From Lentisphaeria bacterium (GTDB lineage: Bacteria; Verrucomicrobiota; Lentisphaeria; Victivallales; UBA1829): DNA of 36,520 bases. The stretch is taken from NCBI GenBank assembly GCA_003526375.1, contig DPDG01000082.1:1-36520 (forward strand), given 5' to 3'. The number at the start of each line of letters is the position of its first letter. Position 1 is the first letter of the stretch. A program made the translations under genes and the position numbers. Positions 25,329 through 33,934 of the stretch are shown piece by piece. The notes under the pieces were generated by a model. That model was given only the letters and a program-made list of their open reading frames with translations. It searched no databases and had not been told where the DNA came from.

Positions 25329-26138
25329 GTGAAACTTTCAGGAAACCAGCTTCCACTTCCGGCGACTCTGGAAGAACACAGGGAATATCTGCACAAGATC
25401 GTAAGGCTGAAGCTTTTTTTCCTGCATCACTGGCTTTCGGAACATCCCGATGAAGATTTCCGCCATGCAATCCGCTGCAGAGTGGACATTTACCGGAAAA
25501 CGGATGCCAATCCTCTGAACTGGAATCCTCCTGATTTGTTCTGGAACTCAGAGAAATGGCTTTGCATGGAAGAACGCGCTTACGGCATTTACACGGCAAA
25601 CAAAAACAACAGGGATAATTTTGAGGCGGAAGCATTTGAAGTCTTCCGTTCCTCTATTGATGCAAGGTGCCGTCGCGATTACGAAGACAGCAGCAGACTG
25701 GACGGCTTTCAATGCGGTTCTCTGCGTCATGGCATCGGAGTTGGAAAAAACGGAGAAAACAGTTTTCACATCGCCAACGCCGTTGCCCCTCATTCCATTT
25801 TTGACGATCCCGCCTATCTGCCGCGCTGTTTCAGGGAACTTATGGATTTTGTGGAAAAGGAATATGGAGCGACCCGTATTTTTGTACATCCGACATGGCT
25901 GAACTCCTGTTCCCGCTGGCTTGCCATATTCCCTGAAGAATGGCTGGAACATCTGACTCCTGAGCTTGAAGATGTTGCCTGGCATTATGGCTTCTGGGGA
26001 CAGTTCATCACCGGGCGCGGCACATTCAACGAAAAACACGCGGCATATCTGAGGCGGACATGCCGTTTTCCATTCTATCCACGCGGTTCATGGTGTACCA
26101 TTGCGGCAATGCGGCGAAGCATTGCAAGGTGGCTGTAA
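25329..26138 (+). CDS. Unrecognised conserved-looking cytoplasmic protein
   Basis: A 269-residue protein I do not recognise. It starts with GTG 25329, two bases after the GH20 stop, with GGGAGGG just upstream, so translation is probably coupled. No signal peptide or membrane segment. It is rich in Trp, His, Arg and Cys. Segments that look like motifs: LRHGIGVGKNGENSFHIANA, HSIFDDPAYLPRCF, FVHPTWLNSCSRWLAIFPEE, VAWHYGFWGQFITGRGTFNE and a terminal CTIAAMRRSIARWL. The clustered aromatic and His residues would suit a sugar- or phosphate-binding enzyme, but no catalytic site can be named. Its tight linkage to GH20 and an oxidoreductase points to a step in the same pathway. Confidence 0.65.
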   Translation: MKLSGNQLPLPATLEEHREYLHKIVRLKLFFLHHWLSEHPDEDFRHAIRCRVDIYRKTDANPLNWNPPDLFWNSEKWLCMEERAYGIYTANKNNRDNFEAEAFEVFRSSIDARCRRDYEDSSRLDGFQCGSLRHGIGVGKNGENSFHIANAVAPHSIFDDPAYLPRCFRELMDFVEKEYGATRIFVHPTWLNSCSRWLAIFPEEWLEHLTPELEDVAWHYGFWGQFITGRGTFNEKHAAYLRRTCRFPFYPRGSWCTIAAMRRSIARWL

Positions 26139-26187
26139 CAGCAGGATGAACCGTTAAAAAATTATTTAAAAACAAGGATTTTTCAAA

Positions 26188-27453
26188 ATGTCGGAACCTG
26201 TCAGACTGATTATCCTGGGTTGCGGAGGACGCGGCACCGGGTATGCGAACTGGGTGCGGAACCATCCTGACCGCGCAAAAATCGTGGCAATCGCCGAACC
26301 CCGGGATTTTTACCGCAACCGAATCGGAGACCAGCACAACATTCCGGAGGAGATGCGTTTCCGGTCCTGGGAGGAAGTTGCCGCAAAACCGAAATTTGCG
26401 GATGCTGTGCTTATCTGCATGATGGATGACCTGCATGAAATTCCCTCGGTGGCATTTGCCGGAATGGGATACCATATCATGCTGGAAAAACCGATGGCGC
26501 CCACGGAAGTAGCCTGCCGCAGAATCGCGGATGCCGTCAGGCGCAGCAAGATCATGTTTGCCGTATGCCATGTCCTGCGCTATACATATTATACGCGGCA
26601 CGTGAAAAAGCTGATCGCCGACGGCAGTATCGGGCAGATCGTTTCCATTCAGCATCTTGAACCGGTAGGACATTGGCATCAATGCCACTCTTTCGTCCGG
26701 GGCAACTGGCGGAATGAAAAAGAGACCTGTTTCATGCTTCTGGCAAAATGCTGCCATGATATCGACTGGATCCGGTACATCATGGACCGCCCGTGTACAA
26801 AGATTCAATCTTTCGGCTCGCTTTTTGAATTCCGGCAGGAAAGACGGCCGGAAGGAGCCGCTTCCCGTTGTGCAGTGTGTCCGCCGGAGGTGGAATCGCT
26901 CTGCCCGGCGTCTGCTCTCAAAATCTATATGCGCGACCGCATGATTCGCGGACTCGGACACCAGTGGCCGACCGACGTATTGACTCCTGATATCACTCCG
27001 CGGGGGGTCATGCTGGCACTGCGTGAAGGCCCCTATGGGCGGTGCGCATATCAATGTGACAATGATGTCGTAGACAACCAGGTGGTCAACATGAGTTTCA
27101 AGGACGGCGCCACGGCACAGATGCTCATGACGGCGTTCTGCAATGAACGAGGCAGGCAGACAAGAATTTTCGGGACGCGCGGCGCGATCCGGACAGACAG
27201 CAACATCATTCATCTGACCGATTTCCTGACCAACGAAACAAAAGAGATTGATACAAATATTGTCGATGACGGCAGTATTCTGTCCGGTCACGGCGGAGGT
27301 GACGGCGGACTCATGGATTCCTTTGTCTCTGCGCTGGAAACCGGAGATCCGTCAACGATCCGTTCCGGTGTCGATGATACTCTGGAATCGCATCTGATGT
27401 GCTTCAAAGCCGAAGAATCACGCAAGACCGGAACCGTTTGCAGCATTGAATAA
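26188..27453 (+). CDS. Gfo/Idh/MocA family oxidoreductase
   Basis: A 421-residue NAD(P)-dependent sugar oxidoreductase, cytoplasmic. Seen: Rossmann glycine motif GCGGRGTGYA at 10-19; the EKPMAPT segment with the usual catalytic-region Lys; and CHDIDWIRYI, the HDID/W stretch of the C-terminal domain. Members oxidise or reduce a sugar hydroxyl, often at C3, or act on inositols. An internal cysteine cluster, Cys 228-x2-Cys 231-x7-Cys 239 followed by SALKIYM, is of the kind seen in one subgroup of the family and could bind a metal or simply stabilise a loop. AAGGA lies upstream of ATG 26188. With two isomerase-like barrels and glycosidases around, an oxidised (keto) sugar intermediate is plausible (inference). 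Confidence 0.9.
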   Translation: MSEPVRLIILGCGGRGTGYANWVRNHPDRAKIVAIAEPRDFYRNRIGDQHNIPEEMRFRSWEEVAAKPKFADAVLICMMDDLHEIPSVAFAGMGYHIMLEKPMAPTEVACRRIADAVRRSKIMFAVCHVLRYTYYTRHVKKLIADGSIGQIVSIQHLEPVGHWHQCHSFVRGNWRNEKETCFMLLAKCCHDIDWIRYIMDRPCTKIQSFGSLFEFRQERRPEGAASRCAVCPPEVESLCPASALKIYMRDRMIRGLGHQWPTDVLTPDITPRGVMLALREGPYGRCAYQCDNDVVDNQVVNMSFKDGATAQMLMTAFCNERGRQTRIFGTRGAIRTDSNIIHLTDFLTNETKEIDTNIVDDGSILSGHGGGDGGLMDSFVSALETGDPSTIRSGVDDTLESHLMCFKAEESRKTGTVCSIE

Positions 27454-27492
27454 AGAACATTTTCCAACTTAACCAAAACAAAAGGAAGTCGT

Positions 27493-28287
27493 ATGAAAAC
27501 AACAATTTTTTCCGGTATCGCCCTGATCTGCCTCGCTCTCACTGTCCCTGTCTGCGGGGAGGAACCCAATCTCCCGTGCCGAAATGTAAAGAAGGATATG
27601 ATGGATGTCGTTCTCTGGGATAAATATTCAAAACAGTCAGGGCTGCTCAGAATTTCTTATGCTGGAAAGCCGGTCATAAAGGGGGATAATAATTACCTGG
27701 CGCTGAAAAACAGTGATGGAAAACGCAGTTCCCTTCAGACCCGGTTTGACTCTGCCGCAGGATATACCACCGAAACAACTGCTTCCGGGGACGTGATTTA
27801 CAAGTCTTCCAAAAAATTCATGGAAAAGGCGGGAGCCACCCCTATGGCAACTATGGATACAGTGATGACCATTACCGGTTCAAGCGTCAAAGTTCAGTGC
27901 AGGGCAACCGCTCTTCAGGATTTGACCTTTGACGGATACGAAGCGAATCCGGTGAAAATGGGATTCGGAATGATTGCGGAGAATATGAAAGGCTGGACCG
28001 TAGAGGCTAAGCAGGGGGATGAACTGATAATGGCTCCGATAGAAATTCCGTTTGTCAAAGAACATTTCAAACTGAATAAGCTGTACGACTCCGCCGTATT
28101 TACCGGAGACGGAATGTCAATCTCAATTACAGGGGAAAACTGCAGGATACGCTTTGCACGTTACAGCGACAAAAGCTGTGAGATCTATCTCGGTTACAAG
28201 AAACAGACCAACGGTGCTCCTTATACCCTGAAAAAGGGAGAATCCTATGAATTTACATTTACCGTCACGTTTGCAAAACAACAGTAA
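27493..28287 (+). CDS. Secreted protein of unknown function
   Basis: A 264-residue exported protein with a signal peptide at about 1-22 (MKTTIFSGIALICLALTVPVCG, then EEPNL). The motif before Cys 21 (TVPVC) is a poor lipobox, so it is probably periplasmic and not a lipoprotein. The mature sequence has a strong beta-strand rhythm (LLRISYAGKPVIKGDNNYLA, TMDTVMTITGSSVKVQCRAT, ESYEFTFTVTF) suggesting one beta-sandwich, but I cannot place it in a family. AAAGGAAG precedes the ATG. It lies 39 nt after the oxidoreductase and 12 nt before the DUF4838 gene, so it is likely made together with that secreted protein; glycan binding is possible only by context. Confidence 0.7.
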   Translation: MKTTIFSGIALICLALTVPVCGEEPNLPCRNVKKDMMDVVLWDKYSKQSGLLRISYAGKPVIKGDNNYLALKNSDGKRSSLQTRFDSAAGYTTETTASGDVIYKSSKKFMEKAGATPMATMDTVMTITGSSVKVQCRATALQDLTFDGYEANPVKMGFGMIAENMKGWTVEAKQGDELIMAPIEIPFVKEHFKLNKLYDSAVFTGDGMSISITGENCRIRFARYSDKSCEIYLGYKKQTNGAPYTLKKGESYEFTFTVTFAKQQ

Positions 28288-28299
28288 AAAGAGGTGAAT

Positions 28300-31128
28300 A
28301 TGCATTTGCTGCAAAAATTGTTTGTCTGTTTTCCGCTTCTGGTTTCCGCCAGCCTCTTATATGGAACCGGCAATCTCTCTGATGAAGCCTACTGGACGCC
28401 TCAACTCTCTTATGCTCCGGCAAAAATGATGTGGGGACCATGGAACGGGCGCGATTTCATCACCGTGAAGAACCGGACCCTGCATGTCAAGGCTGGTCCC
28501 AAAGGTGAAATCAAGAGCGCTCAGATGGGGTATCCCGGCGGCGTCTACCGCACTTACAAAGCATTTGAACTTTCTTTTGATTACAGAACCAATGGAACTG
28601 CAAGCGTCAGCTCCAACGGTATGAATAAAGAAAAAGAAATTCCTGCTTACAGCGGGAAAAACCTGAAACCGTCACCCGGATTCCGGCAGTTTTCAGTGCT
28701 CTTTGACGTACATCCTGAAGCGCTTGACGGCGTTCTGGCGTTCGGAGTAAAAGGAAAAGATGCGTTTCTTGAAGTCAGGAACCTGAAGATTCGAGGAATC
28801 GAGGCTGAAAAAGGAGACGGCAGGAAATTACTCCTGAACGGCAGGGAATGCGAAGCCATCTACTATCTGGATGACCCGGATGATCCCGTAACGTCCAGAC
28901 TGGATCGTGATGCTGCGCAAATGCTGCGCTATGCATTTGCCAAAACAGGGGGAAATCTTTATCCGGTAAAAGCGCTTCCGGCTTCTCTGCCGTCTGATCG
29001 CTGTGCCGTTTTCGTCGGGAAAGCCGGTCTGAAATCCGGTCTTCTGGATGAAAAAGAACTGAAAAATATCCGTGACGGAGGATTTGCAATGCGCCTGAAA
29101 GAAAACCGGGCGGCGATTGCCGGCGCCCGTCCGTCGGGAGTGCATTTCGGAGTATTCCGCTTTCTGGGAAAAGCCGGTGTTGTGCTGCTGAGCCAGAACC
29201 GCTTCAAAAAAGCGGAAGGCGATGCGGCTTTGAAAGATTTCTTCATGGCACAGAATCCGGCGGTTCCGAACCGGGAGCTGATGTATCGGGTGGAACAGCC
29301 GGAATTGTGGGGGTATACTTCCCATCAGGACTGGGTCACGATGCAGATGTTGGGCAGTCACTGCACAAACTGCCATGCTGCAATTACCTACATTCCCTTG
29401 AAAGAATTTCAGGACTCGCATCCGGAATATTTCGCATTGAACGCATCCGGGAAGCGCGTGCATTCCTCTATGGGAAAGAATGTGCAGACCCATTACTGCA
29501 TGAGCAACCAGGAGCTGATCCGGCTTGCTGCGTCCCGGCTTGCCGAAATGATGAAAGCCGACCCGGAAGCAAAATATTTTTATTTCTTTCCCGGCGATGG
29601 AGGAGATTATTACTGCAAGTGTGCCGAGTGCAGGAAACTGGGGTCCACAACAGACCGTCTCCTGTATTGGATCGATTCCATCGCAAAGATTACCGGAAAA
29701 CAGTATCCGGACAGAATCCTGGTCACACTCGCTTACACGGATTCTCAGACTCCTCCGGAAAAAATCAGGAATCTTTCCCCGAATGTCATTGTGCTTTATG
29801 CACCTTATGGACACAGTTGGGGCAGTCATCTGGTCTATGGGCATGAGAGCAACCGGGTCGGGCATGAGCGGATGAGGAAATGGGAGGAGATGTTTCCGGA
29901 CCAGCTTGGAGCCTTCGTCTATCCGAACTCCTGCCGGGAGCATTACAATGTGTGGCCGGCATTCCGCATGAACTATAAACTTTACAGGCATCTTGCCGAG
30001 AAAAAGTATAAGATCGTGGCGCATTGCGGTTTTACTCCGGCATATGCCGCGGGAGCCATCAGTGAAAACGGCAGTTTCCAGGCATTGCAGATGAAAGTAC
30101 TCAATGAGGTGCTCTGTGACCCCGGCGTAAATGTCGAAAAGCTGGTTGACGATTATCTGAACGATGCATTCGGCGCTGCCGCCGCTCCCATGCGGAAGTA
30201 CTTCGATCTGATTCAGGCGGAACCGGAAAAAAGGAACTGGGGACAGAATACGGAACAGATCAAACGAGGTCTGGTGACCTCTGAACTTGCGGAAAAAGCC
30301 TTGCCGCTGCTGGATGAAGCATTGTCTCTTGTCAAAACGGATTCCGAAGAATGGAAGGCAGTTCAGCGGGAAATATTTCCTTTCCTCTGGAGTTACCTGA
30401 CGGACAACTGCCGGGGAAATGGGAAAATCACGAAAGCGCAGATGCCCTTTTATGCAAAATGTCTGGTCCGGTATGTCGATGTCTGCCGCATCTTGAAAAT
30501 CCGTTACGAGGGACATCCCATTTCCGCAGACTGGTTCTGGGAGACCGCCATGCTGAAAATAGAAAAAACTCGTCCGTGGTATGATGCCCCCGCATTAAAA
30601 CGGCTTGCTGAAAATCCGCTGAAGGTTCTGGGGGAATCCACTCCTGTCGTGCAGGAGAAGACAGAGTATGGTTTTCTGATTGCCAACAAGGGAATTATCG
30701 GAGGACAAAAATGCAGGGCATGGATGAGAAGCGACAATAATATCTGTAAGGTTTTGCGCCGCCCAAGCTCCACTTTCGGAAATGCATCCGCCGTTCTGCA
30801 GTTGAATCATTTACCGGAATCCGATCTGAAACTGAAGGTGTTCGGCATTGACAACGAAAAGCAAGCGCCTTCATTGATGGAGGTCAAAGTCAACGGCATC
30901 AGTATCTTCCGTGGCGTTTCCCCTTTCTCCAAGACAAAGTGGGAAGAAGCGGAATTTACAATTCCCTGCAATAATCTTGTCGCCGGTGACAATGACATTC
31001 TCTTTCTGAATATCACGCCCGACAAGGAGATCGACGGCGAAGGCGGAGTCCAGTTCATGGCGAAAAGGGACTATACCTGGGGCTGGTTTATGATTGATTA
31101 TATCAAAGTCCTGCTTCCGAAACAATAA
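28300..31128 (+). CDS. Secreted DUF4838 protein, glycosidase-like, with C-terminal beta-sandwich
   Basis: A 942-residue exported protein with a signal peptide at 1-23 (MHLLQKLFVCFPLLVSASLL). After an N-terminal jelly-roll-like part (about 40-165) comes a GH20/GH67-type N-terminal domain (LLLNGRECEAIYYLDD to VHFGVFRFLGKAGV). The DUF4838 barrel follows: HPEYFALNASGKRVHSSMGK, FYFFPGDGGDYYCKCAECRK with its CxCxxC cluster, then VLYAPYGHSWGS. The last 150 residues form another beta-sandwich (LKLKVFGIDNEKQAP to MIDYIKVLLPKQ). DUF4838 proteins occur in polysaccharide loci and resemble alpha-glucuronidases, but activity is unproven. ATG 28300 has AGAGG 5 nt upstream; a GTG at 28294 lies inside that ribosome site. 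It is the last gene of cluster B and is followed by a long hairpin. Confidence 0.83.
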   Translation: MHLLQKLFVCFPLLVSASLLYGTGNLSDEAYWTPQLSYAPAKMMWGPWNGRDFITVKNRTLHVKAGPKGEIKSAQMGYPGGVYRTYKAFELSFDYRTNGTASVSSNGMNKEKEIPAYSGKNLKPSPGFRQFSVLFDVHPEALDGVLAFGVKGKDAFLEVRNLKIRGIEAEKGDGRKLLLNGRECEAIYYLDDPDDPVTSRLDRDAAQMLRYAFAKTGGNLYPVKALPASLPSDRCAVFVGKAGLKSGLLDEKELKNIRDGGFAMRLKENRAAIAGARPSGVHFGVFRFLGKAGVVLLSQNRFKKAEGDAALKDFFMAQNPAVPNRELMYRVEQPELWGYTSHQDWVTMQMLGSHCTNCHAAITYIPLKEFQDSHPEYFALNASGKRVHSSMGKNVQTHYCMSNQELIRLAASRLAEMMKADPEAKYFYFFPGDGGDYYCKCAECRKLGSTTDRLLYWIDSIAKITGKQYPDRILVTLAYTDSQTPPEKIRNLSPNVIVLYAPYGHSWGSHLVYGHESNRVGHERMRKWEEMFPDQLGAFVYPNSCREHYNVWPAFRMNYKLYRHLAEKKYKIVAHCGFTPAYAAGAISENGSFQALQMKVLNEVLCDPGVNVEKLVDDYLNDAFGAAAAPMRKYFDLIQAEPEKRNWGQNTEQIKRGLVTSELAEKALPLLDEALSLVKTDSEEWKAVQREIFPFLWSYLTDNCRGNGKITKAQMPFYAKCLVRYVDVCRILKIRYEGHPISADWFWETAMLKIEKTRPWYDAPALKRLAENPLKVLGESTPVVQEKTEYGFLIANKGIIGGQKCRAWMRSDNNICKVLRRPSSTFGNASAVLQLNHLPESDLKLKVFGIDNEKQAPSLMEVKVNGISIFRGVSPFSKTKWEEAEFTIPCNNLVAGDNDILFLNITPDKEIDGEGGVQFMAKRDYTWGWFMIDYIKVLLPKQ

Positions 31129-31149
31129 CCTTTTCCTGTGCCAGACTTG

Positions 31150-31185
31150 TTTTCCGCCGGAGATGGATGCCATTCCGGCGGAAAA
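31150..31185. terminator. Long stem-loop after cluster B
   Basis: A 12-bp perfect stem (31150-31161 with 31174-31185, core TTTTCCGCCGGA/TCCGGCGGAAAA) encloses a smaller ATGG/CCAT stem. It starts 21 nt after the DUF4838 stop and lies before the tmRNA 3' end. There is no downstream T run, only an A/T-rich flank, so it may be an atypical terminator or a protective 3' hairpin usable from both sides. Confidence 0.55.
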
Positions 31186-31297
31186 TCACTTTTAAGAAAA
31201 GAAAAATGACATCCGTTTGTTGTCTGCCTTTTCTTCAGGGGATTTGCATAATAGGAATATGTCGAGCGGAAATCCGCTGTCCCAAAGTTTTCATTAA

Positions 31298-31648
31298 TGG
31301 TGGAGCCGAGGGGAGTTGAACCCCTGTCCTGTGACGTCATTATGACGATATCTACATGTTTATTCTGTCTTTATTGTTTCTCGTCCTCCGGCTTTGCCGA
31401 CAGGCAGGCGGCTTTCAGACTGGCTCATCTGAAATCTCGCACGCGGACCGATGAGTGAAGTCTTTGTGCCAGGACACTGCTGTCGCCCCCTCTCTTAGTG
31501 TCCGTCAGAGAGAGGACGTCGCCGTCAAGCGGCGAGTGCGTACTCTTCGTTCGCAGTTATTTTGTTTGACCGGTGATTTACGAGGCAAACGATCATCCTC
31601 GACATGCAATCGGCACTTTGCTCGCCCAGTCGAATCCGGAACGGCCCC
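31298..31648 (-). ncRNA. ssrA: Transfer-messenger RNA (tmRNA)
   Basis: A one-piece tmRNA of 351 nt that rescues stalled ribosomes with SmpB. Its 5' end reads GGGGCCGTTCCGGATTCGAC and its 3' end has a T-arm GGGGTTCAACTCCCC followed by CGGCTCCACCA, with CCA encoded. The ends pair as an acceptor stem carrying the G3-U pair recognised by alanyl-tRNA synthetase. Between them lies the tag frame at 31554-31525, read from GCG: ANEEYALAA then TGA. G/C-rich pseudoknot segments follow. The predicted tag is nine residues and ends in the usual ALAA degradation signal. The gene is on the minus strand between clusters B and C. Confidence 0.95.
31525..31554 (-). CDS. tmRNA-encoded proteolysis tag ANEEYALAA
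   Basis: The short frame inside the tmRNA, with resume codon GCG and stop TGA, encodes Ala-Asn-Glu-Glu-Tyr-Ala-Leu-Ala-Ala. By analogy with other tmRNAs it is added to truncated proteins and marks them for ClpXP-type proteases. The resume codon is inferred by alignment to the common ANDENYALAA frame. Confidence 0.85.
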   Translation of the reverse strand, partial: ANEEYALAA

Positions 31649-31664
31649 TTGCCAAAAGTCCTGT

Positions 31665-31692
31665 AATATATCACTGCGCAAATGATTTACAA
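31665..31692 (-). promoter_or_regulatory. Candidate tmRNA promoter
   Basis: On the minus strand TTGTAA (31692-31687) and TATATT (31670-31665) are 16 nt apart. They lie 17 nt upstream of the mature 5' end, so the primary transcript would need only a short RNase P trim. Confidence 0.5.
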
Positions 31693-31763
31693 GTGTTCTT
31701 ATCTGACACCGGCAAAATATCTTTTGTTTCATCACATGCCGGGTAATGTTGACATAAATCTCT

Positions 31764-31807
31764 CAAAAAAAGGACAGGATGGATGAAAAGACCATTCTTC
31801 CTGTCCT
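31764..31807 (-). terminator. Intrinsic terminator of cluster C
   Basis: Reading the minus strand, AGGACAGGA (31807-31799) pairs perfectly with TCCTGTCCT (31779-31771) and is followed by a run of seven T. It stands 20 nt past the stop of the secreted hydrolase and upstream of the tmRNA promoter, isolating the tmRNA from cluster C transcription. The stem shares the CAGGA/TCCTG core with the terminator at 2408. Confidence 0.88.
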
Positions 31808-31826
31808 GGATAAGTCCAGTCAAGCC

Positions 31827-33881
31827 TTATTCCGGCGTCCCGGCTGTGGGCAGAACCGGGCAGGAAATCCGGTATTGTCGGACAGCAGCGGACAACTGCC
31901 GGGGAGGGCAGGGACGCATCGCTGCATCCCACGGGGCGATCAGCCGGATATTCTTAGACTGAAGGTCGCGGTAAACATCCGGCAGATCAATCTTGCGCAG
32001 AATACCGGGAGGCATGACGGAAAACGGCCACCGAACCACCCGGCTGTTGACCATCTGCCGCCAGCTTAACGGCGCGTGATACAGCGTAACCTGTTTGACA
32101 TCCGGCGAAAATACAGCCGCCAGAGCCGCCGCAATGGAGCCTTGACCGTTGCCGATCAGATGAATCTCCTCCGCCCCCTGTTTTTTCAGGAGTCTGACCG
32201 CCGCCAGAATATCGTAAACTTTGCGTCCCAGATAGGGGCGATCAAGCAGATGCGCGCAGGATGCATACAGAAAATCAGACCCGTAGGAACAGAAAAAATC
32301 GTTCTCTCCGATATTACATTCCGCCGGACGGCTTTCGCCGATGCCACGGACTTCCAGGCAAAAGAAGTCGGTTTTGCCGTCCGGCTGGAATCCCAGCTCC
32401 TTCAATTCCGGCGAAGTGCTCAAATGCGGGATGAACAGAATCGCTCGCGGTTTGGAACGGAGCTGGAAGCGTTGGGACGGCGTGAGCTGTTTCAGAGGAA
32501 CCACGATACCGGGTTCCGTTTCAATTCCGAAACGGTTCAGGCAGAGCAGAGGTTCAACCCTTTGAACCTGTGTCCGCCAGACACGGTAATCGGGAAGCGG
32601 AACCTCGCCGATTTGCAGTATCTGCCGGAGAATTGCTGCTGAGTCTCCGGCTTTTTCCGGACGGCGGGAAGCCTCAAGCTCCTGCATGATGGCATGGATA
32701 TCCCGTCCGCCGACCTGACCGTTCGGCGTGCAGTTGACTTCTTCCACTTTGAATCTCTGAATATCGGGAGATTCCGCCCAGTTGGAGGAGAGTCCGCTGT
32801 ACCGGTTGAAGAATTTACCCGCCGCCTCTCTGTGTGCCGCGGAATATCCGTGGTCGCCTTTTCCGGTAAAGAGCTGAATCTGTTCCGGTTTTCCCAGCAG
32901 CGTATAGATTTTCCGTGCGTCCTCCAATGCCTGTTGCGTGCCGCGCGGATCAAAAAAATCATTGTCCTGAGCCAATATCAGGGCAGGGCGCGGGGCGGCG
33001 GCAATCAGAAAATCCGCCATGTCGCACCCCAATGCGGCGAGCCGCGGAGGATTCTGTTCCGCATCGGCAGGAAGTTCATTTTCCAGATTGCGCAGTTGGG
33101 TGGTGATATAACAACTGGGAGCCGCCATCGTCAGGCGTGAATCAAATGCGTTCAGATAAGTTGAGAGCGTTCCGCCGCCGGAAGTTCCGGTAACGCCAAG
33201 ACGCCCGGCATCAATTTCCGGGCGGGTCAGAAGATAGTCCAGTCCGCGGATTGCATCCCACAGCCGCCAGGTGCAGAGAGCTTCCCCGATGAGCGCCAGT
33301 TGTTTTCCCCGCATGTTGTGGTCGAAGACGCCGGGGCGGACTCCTTCGGCATCCGTAAATTGACGGCGTTCTCCCTGTCCTATCGGATCGATCATCAGCA
33401 CGCCGTAACCGCGCAGGGCGAGCGACTGTGCCACATCCTGATACCACGGAGCATTTTTCCCGGAGGATGAATGTCCGCACAGCGCCAGAATGCCGGGGAT
33501 CTTTCCGGAGATCTGTTTCGGGCGATAGAACAGGCCCGTCACCTGAAAACCGGGACGGCTTTCAAAAATTACTTTGTCGATCAGCAGCTTTTCCGTGGAG
33601 AGCTGTCCCGTGATCCGCGGGTTCAGCGGAGTTTTTTCCGGAAACGGACCGAAACTTTCCGCCAGCCGCTTCCTGACATCCTGCCGGTAGGCTTCGGCAT
33701 CGGCTTTGGTCCTGACATTGTCCAGACGTGCTCTGCGTTCCGCAGCCTTCAAACGGAATTGTGTCAAATAGTAATCCTGAATCATATTGCTTCGACGACC
33801 GACCGTGTCAACCATATCATTCGCTTTTCCGGCGAATGTCAGACACGCAGCCAGCATGAAAGCAAATCTACGTAATGTCAT
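31827..33881 (-). CDS. Secreted double alpha/beta-hydrolase, acetylxylan-esterase-like
   Basis: A 684-residue exported protein with a signal peptide at about 1-20 (MTLRRFAFMLAACLTFAGKA). The N-terminal hydrolase domain has LCGHSSSGK, nucleophile Ser 234 in GVTGTSGGG, Asp in QDNDFFDPRG and His in GKGDHGYS. The second domain keeps the fold (DRPYLGRKVYDILAAVRLLK) but its elbow is IGNGQGSIAAALAA, with Gly at the nucleophile position, so it is probably inactive. The protein matches the cytoplasmic hydrolase at 13824 along most of its length, including SCYITTQLRNLENELPADAE versus SCYLTTWLHNIENELPACAE. Likely role: extracytoplasmic removal of ester groups from a glycan. AGAGGAG precedes ATG 33881. 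It lies 81 nt downstream of the DUF4838 lipoprotein gene. Confidence 0.84.
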   Translation of the reverse strand: MTLRRFAFMLAACLTFAGKANDMVDTVGRRSNMIQDYYLTQFRLKAAERRARLDNVRTKADAEAYRQDVRKRLAESFGPFPEKTPLNPRITGQLSTEKLLIDKVIFESRPGFQVTGLFYRPKQISGKIPGILALCGHSSSGKNAPWYQDVAQSLALRGYGVLMIDPIGQGERRQFTDAEGVRPGVFDHNMRGKQLALIGEALCTWRLWDAIRGLDYLLTRPEIDAGRLGVTGTSGGGTLSTYLNAFDSRLTMAAPSCYITTQLRNLENELPADAEQNPPRLAALGCDMADFLIAAAPRPALILAQDNDFFDPRGTQQALEDARKIYTLLGKPEQIQLFTGKGDHGYSAAHREAAGKFFNRYSGLSSNWAESPDIQRFKVEEVNCTPNGQVGGRDIHAIMQELEASRRPEKAGDSAAILRQILQIGEVPLPDYRVWRTQVQRVEPLLCLNRFGIETEPGIVVPLKQLTPSQRFQLRSKPRAILFIPHLSTSPELKELGFQPDGKTDFFCLEVRGIGESRPAECNIGENDFFCSYGSDFLYASCAHLLDRPYLGRKVYDILAAVRLLKKQGAEEIHLIGNGQGSIAAALAAVFSPDVKQVTLYHAPLSWRQMVNSRVVRWPFSVMPPGILRKIDLPDVYRDLQSKNIRLIAPWDAAMRPCPPRQLSAAVRQYRISCPVLPTAGTPE

Positions 33882-33934
33882 TATTTTTCTCCTCTCTTTG
33901 CCGAGTTGACAATGCGATTACTATACCACATTGC

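Noticed and set aside
28828..30516. 562-codon open frame antisense to the DUF4838 gene
   Set aside because: It lies wholly inside a well-supported secreted DUF4838 coding region and shows no ribosome site or domain.
31455..31685. Small open frames on both strands around 31455-31735
   Set aside because: They overlap the tmRNA, whose conserved ends and tag frame fully explain the sequence.
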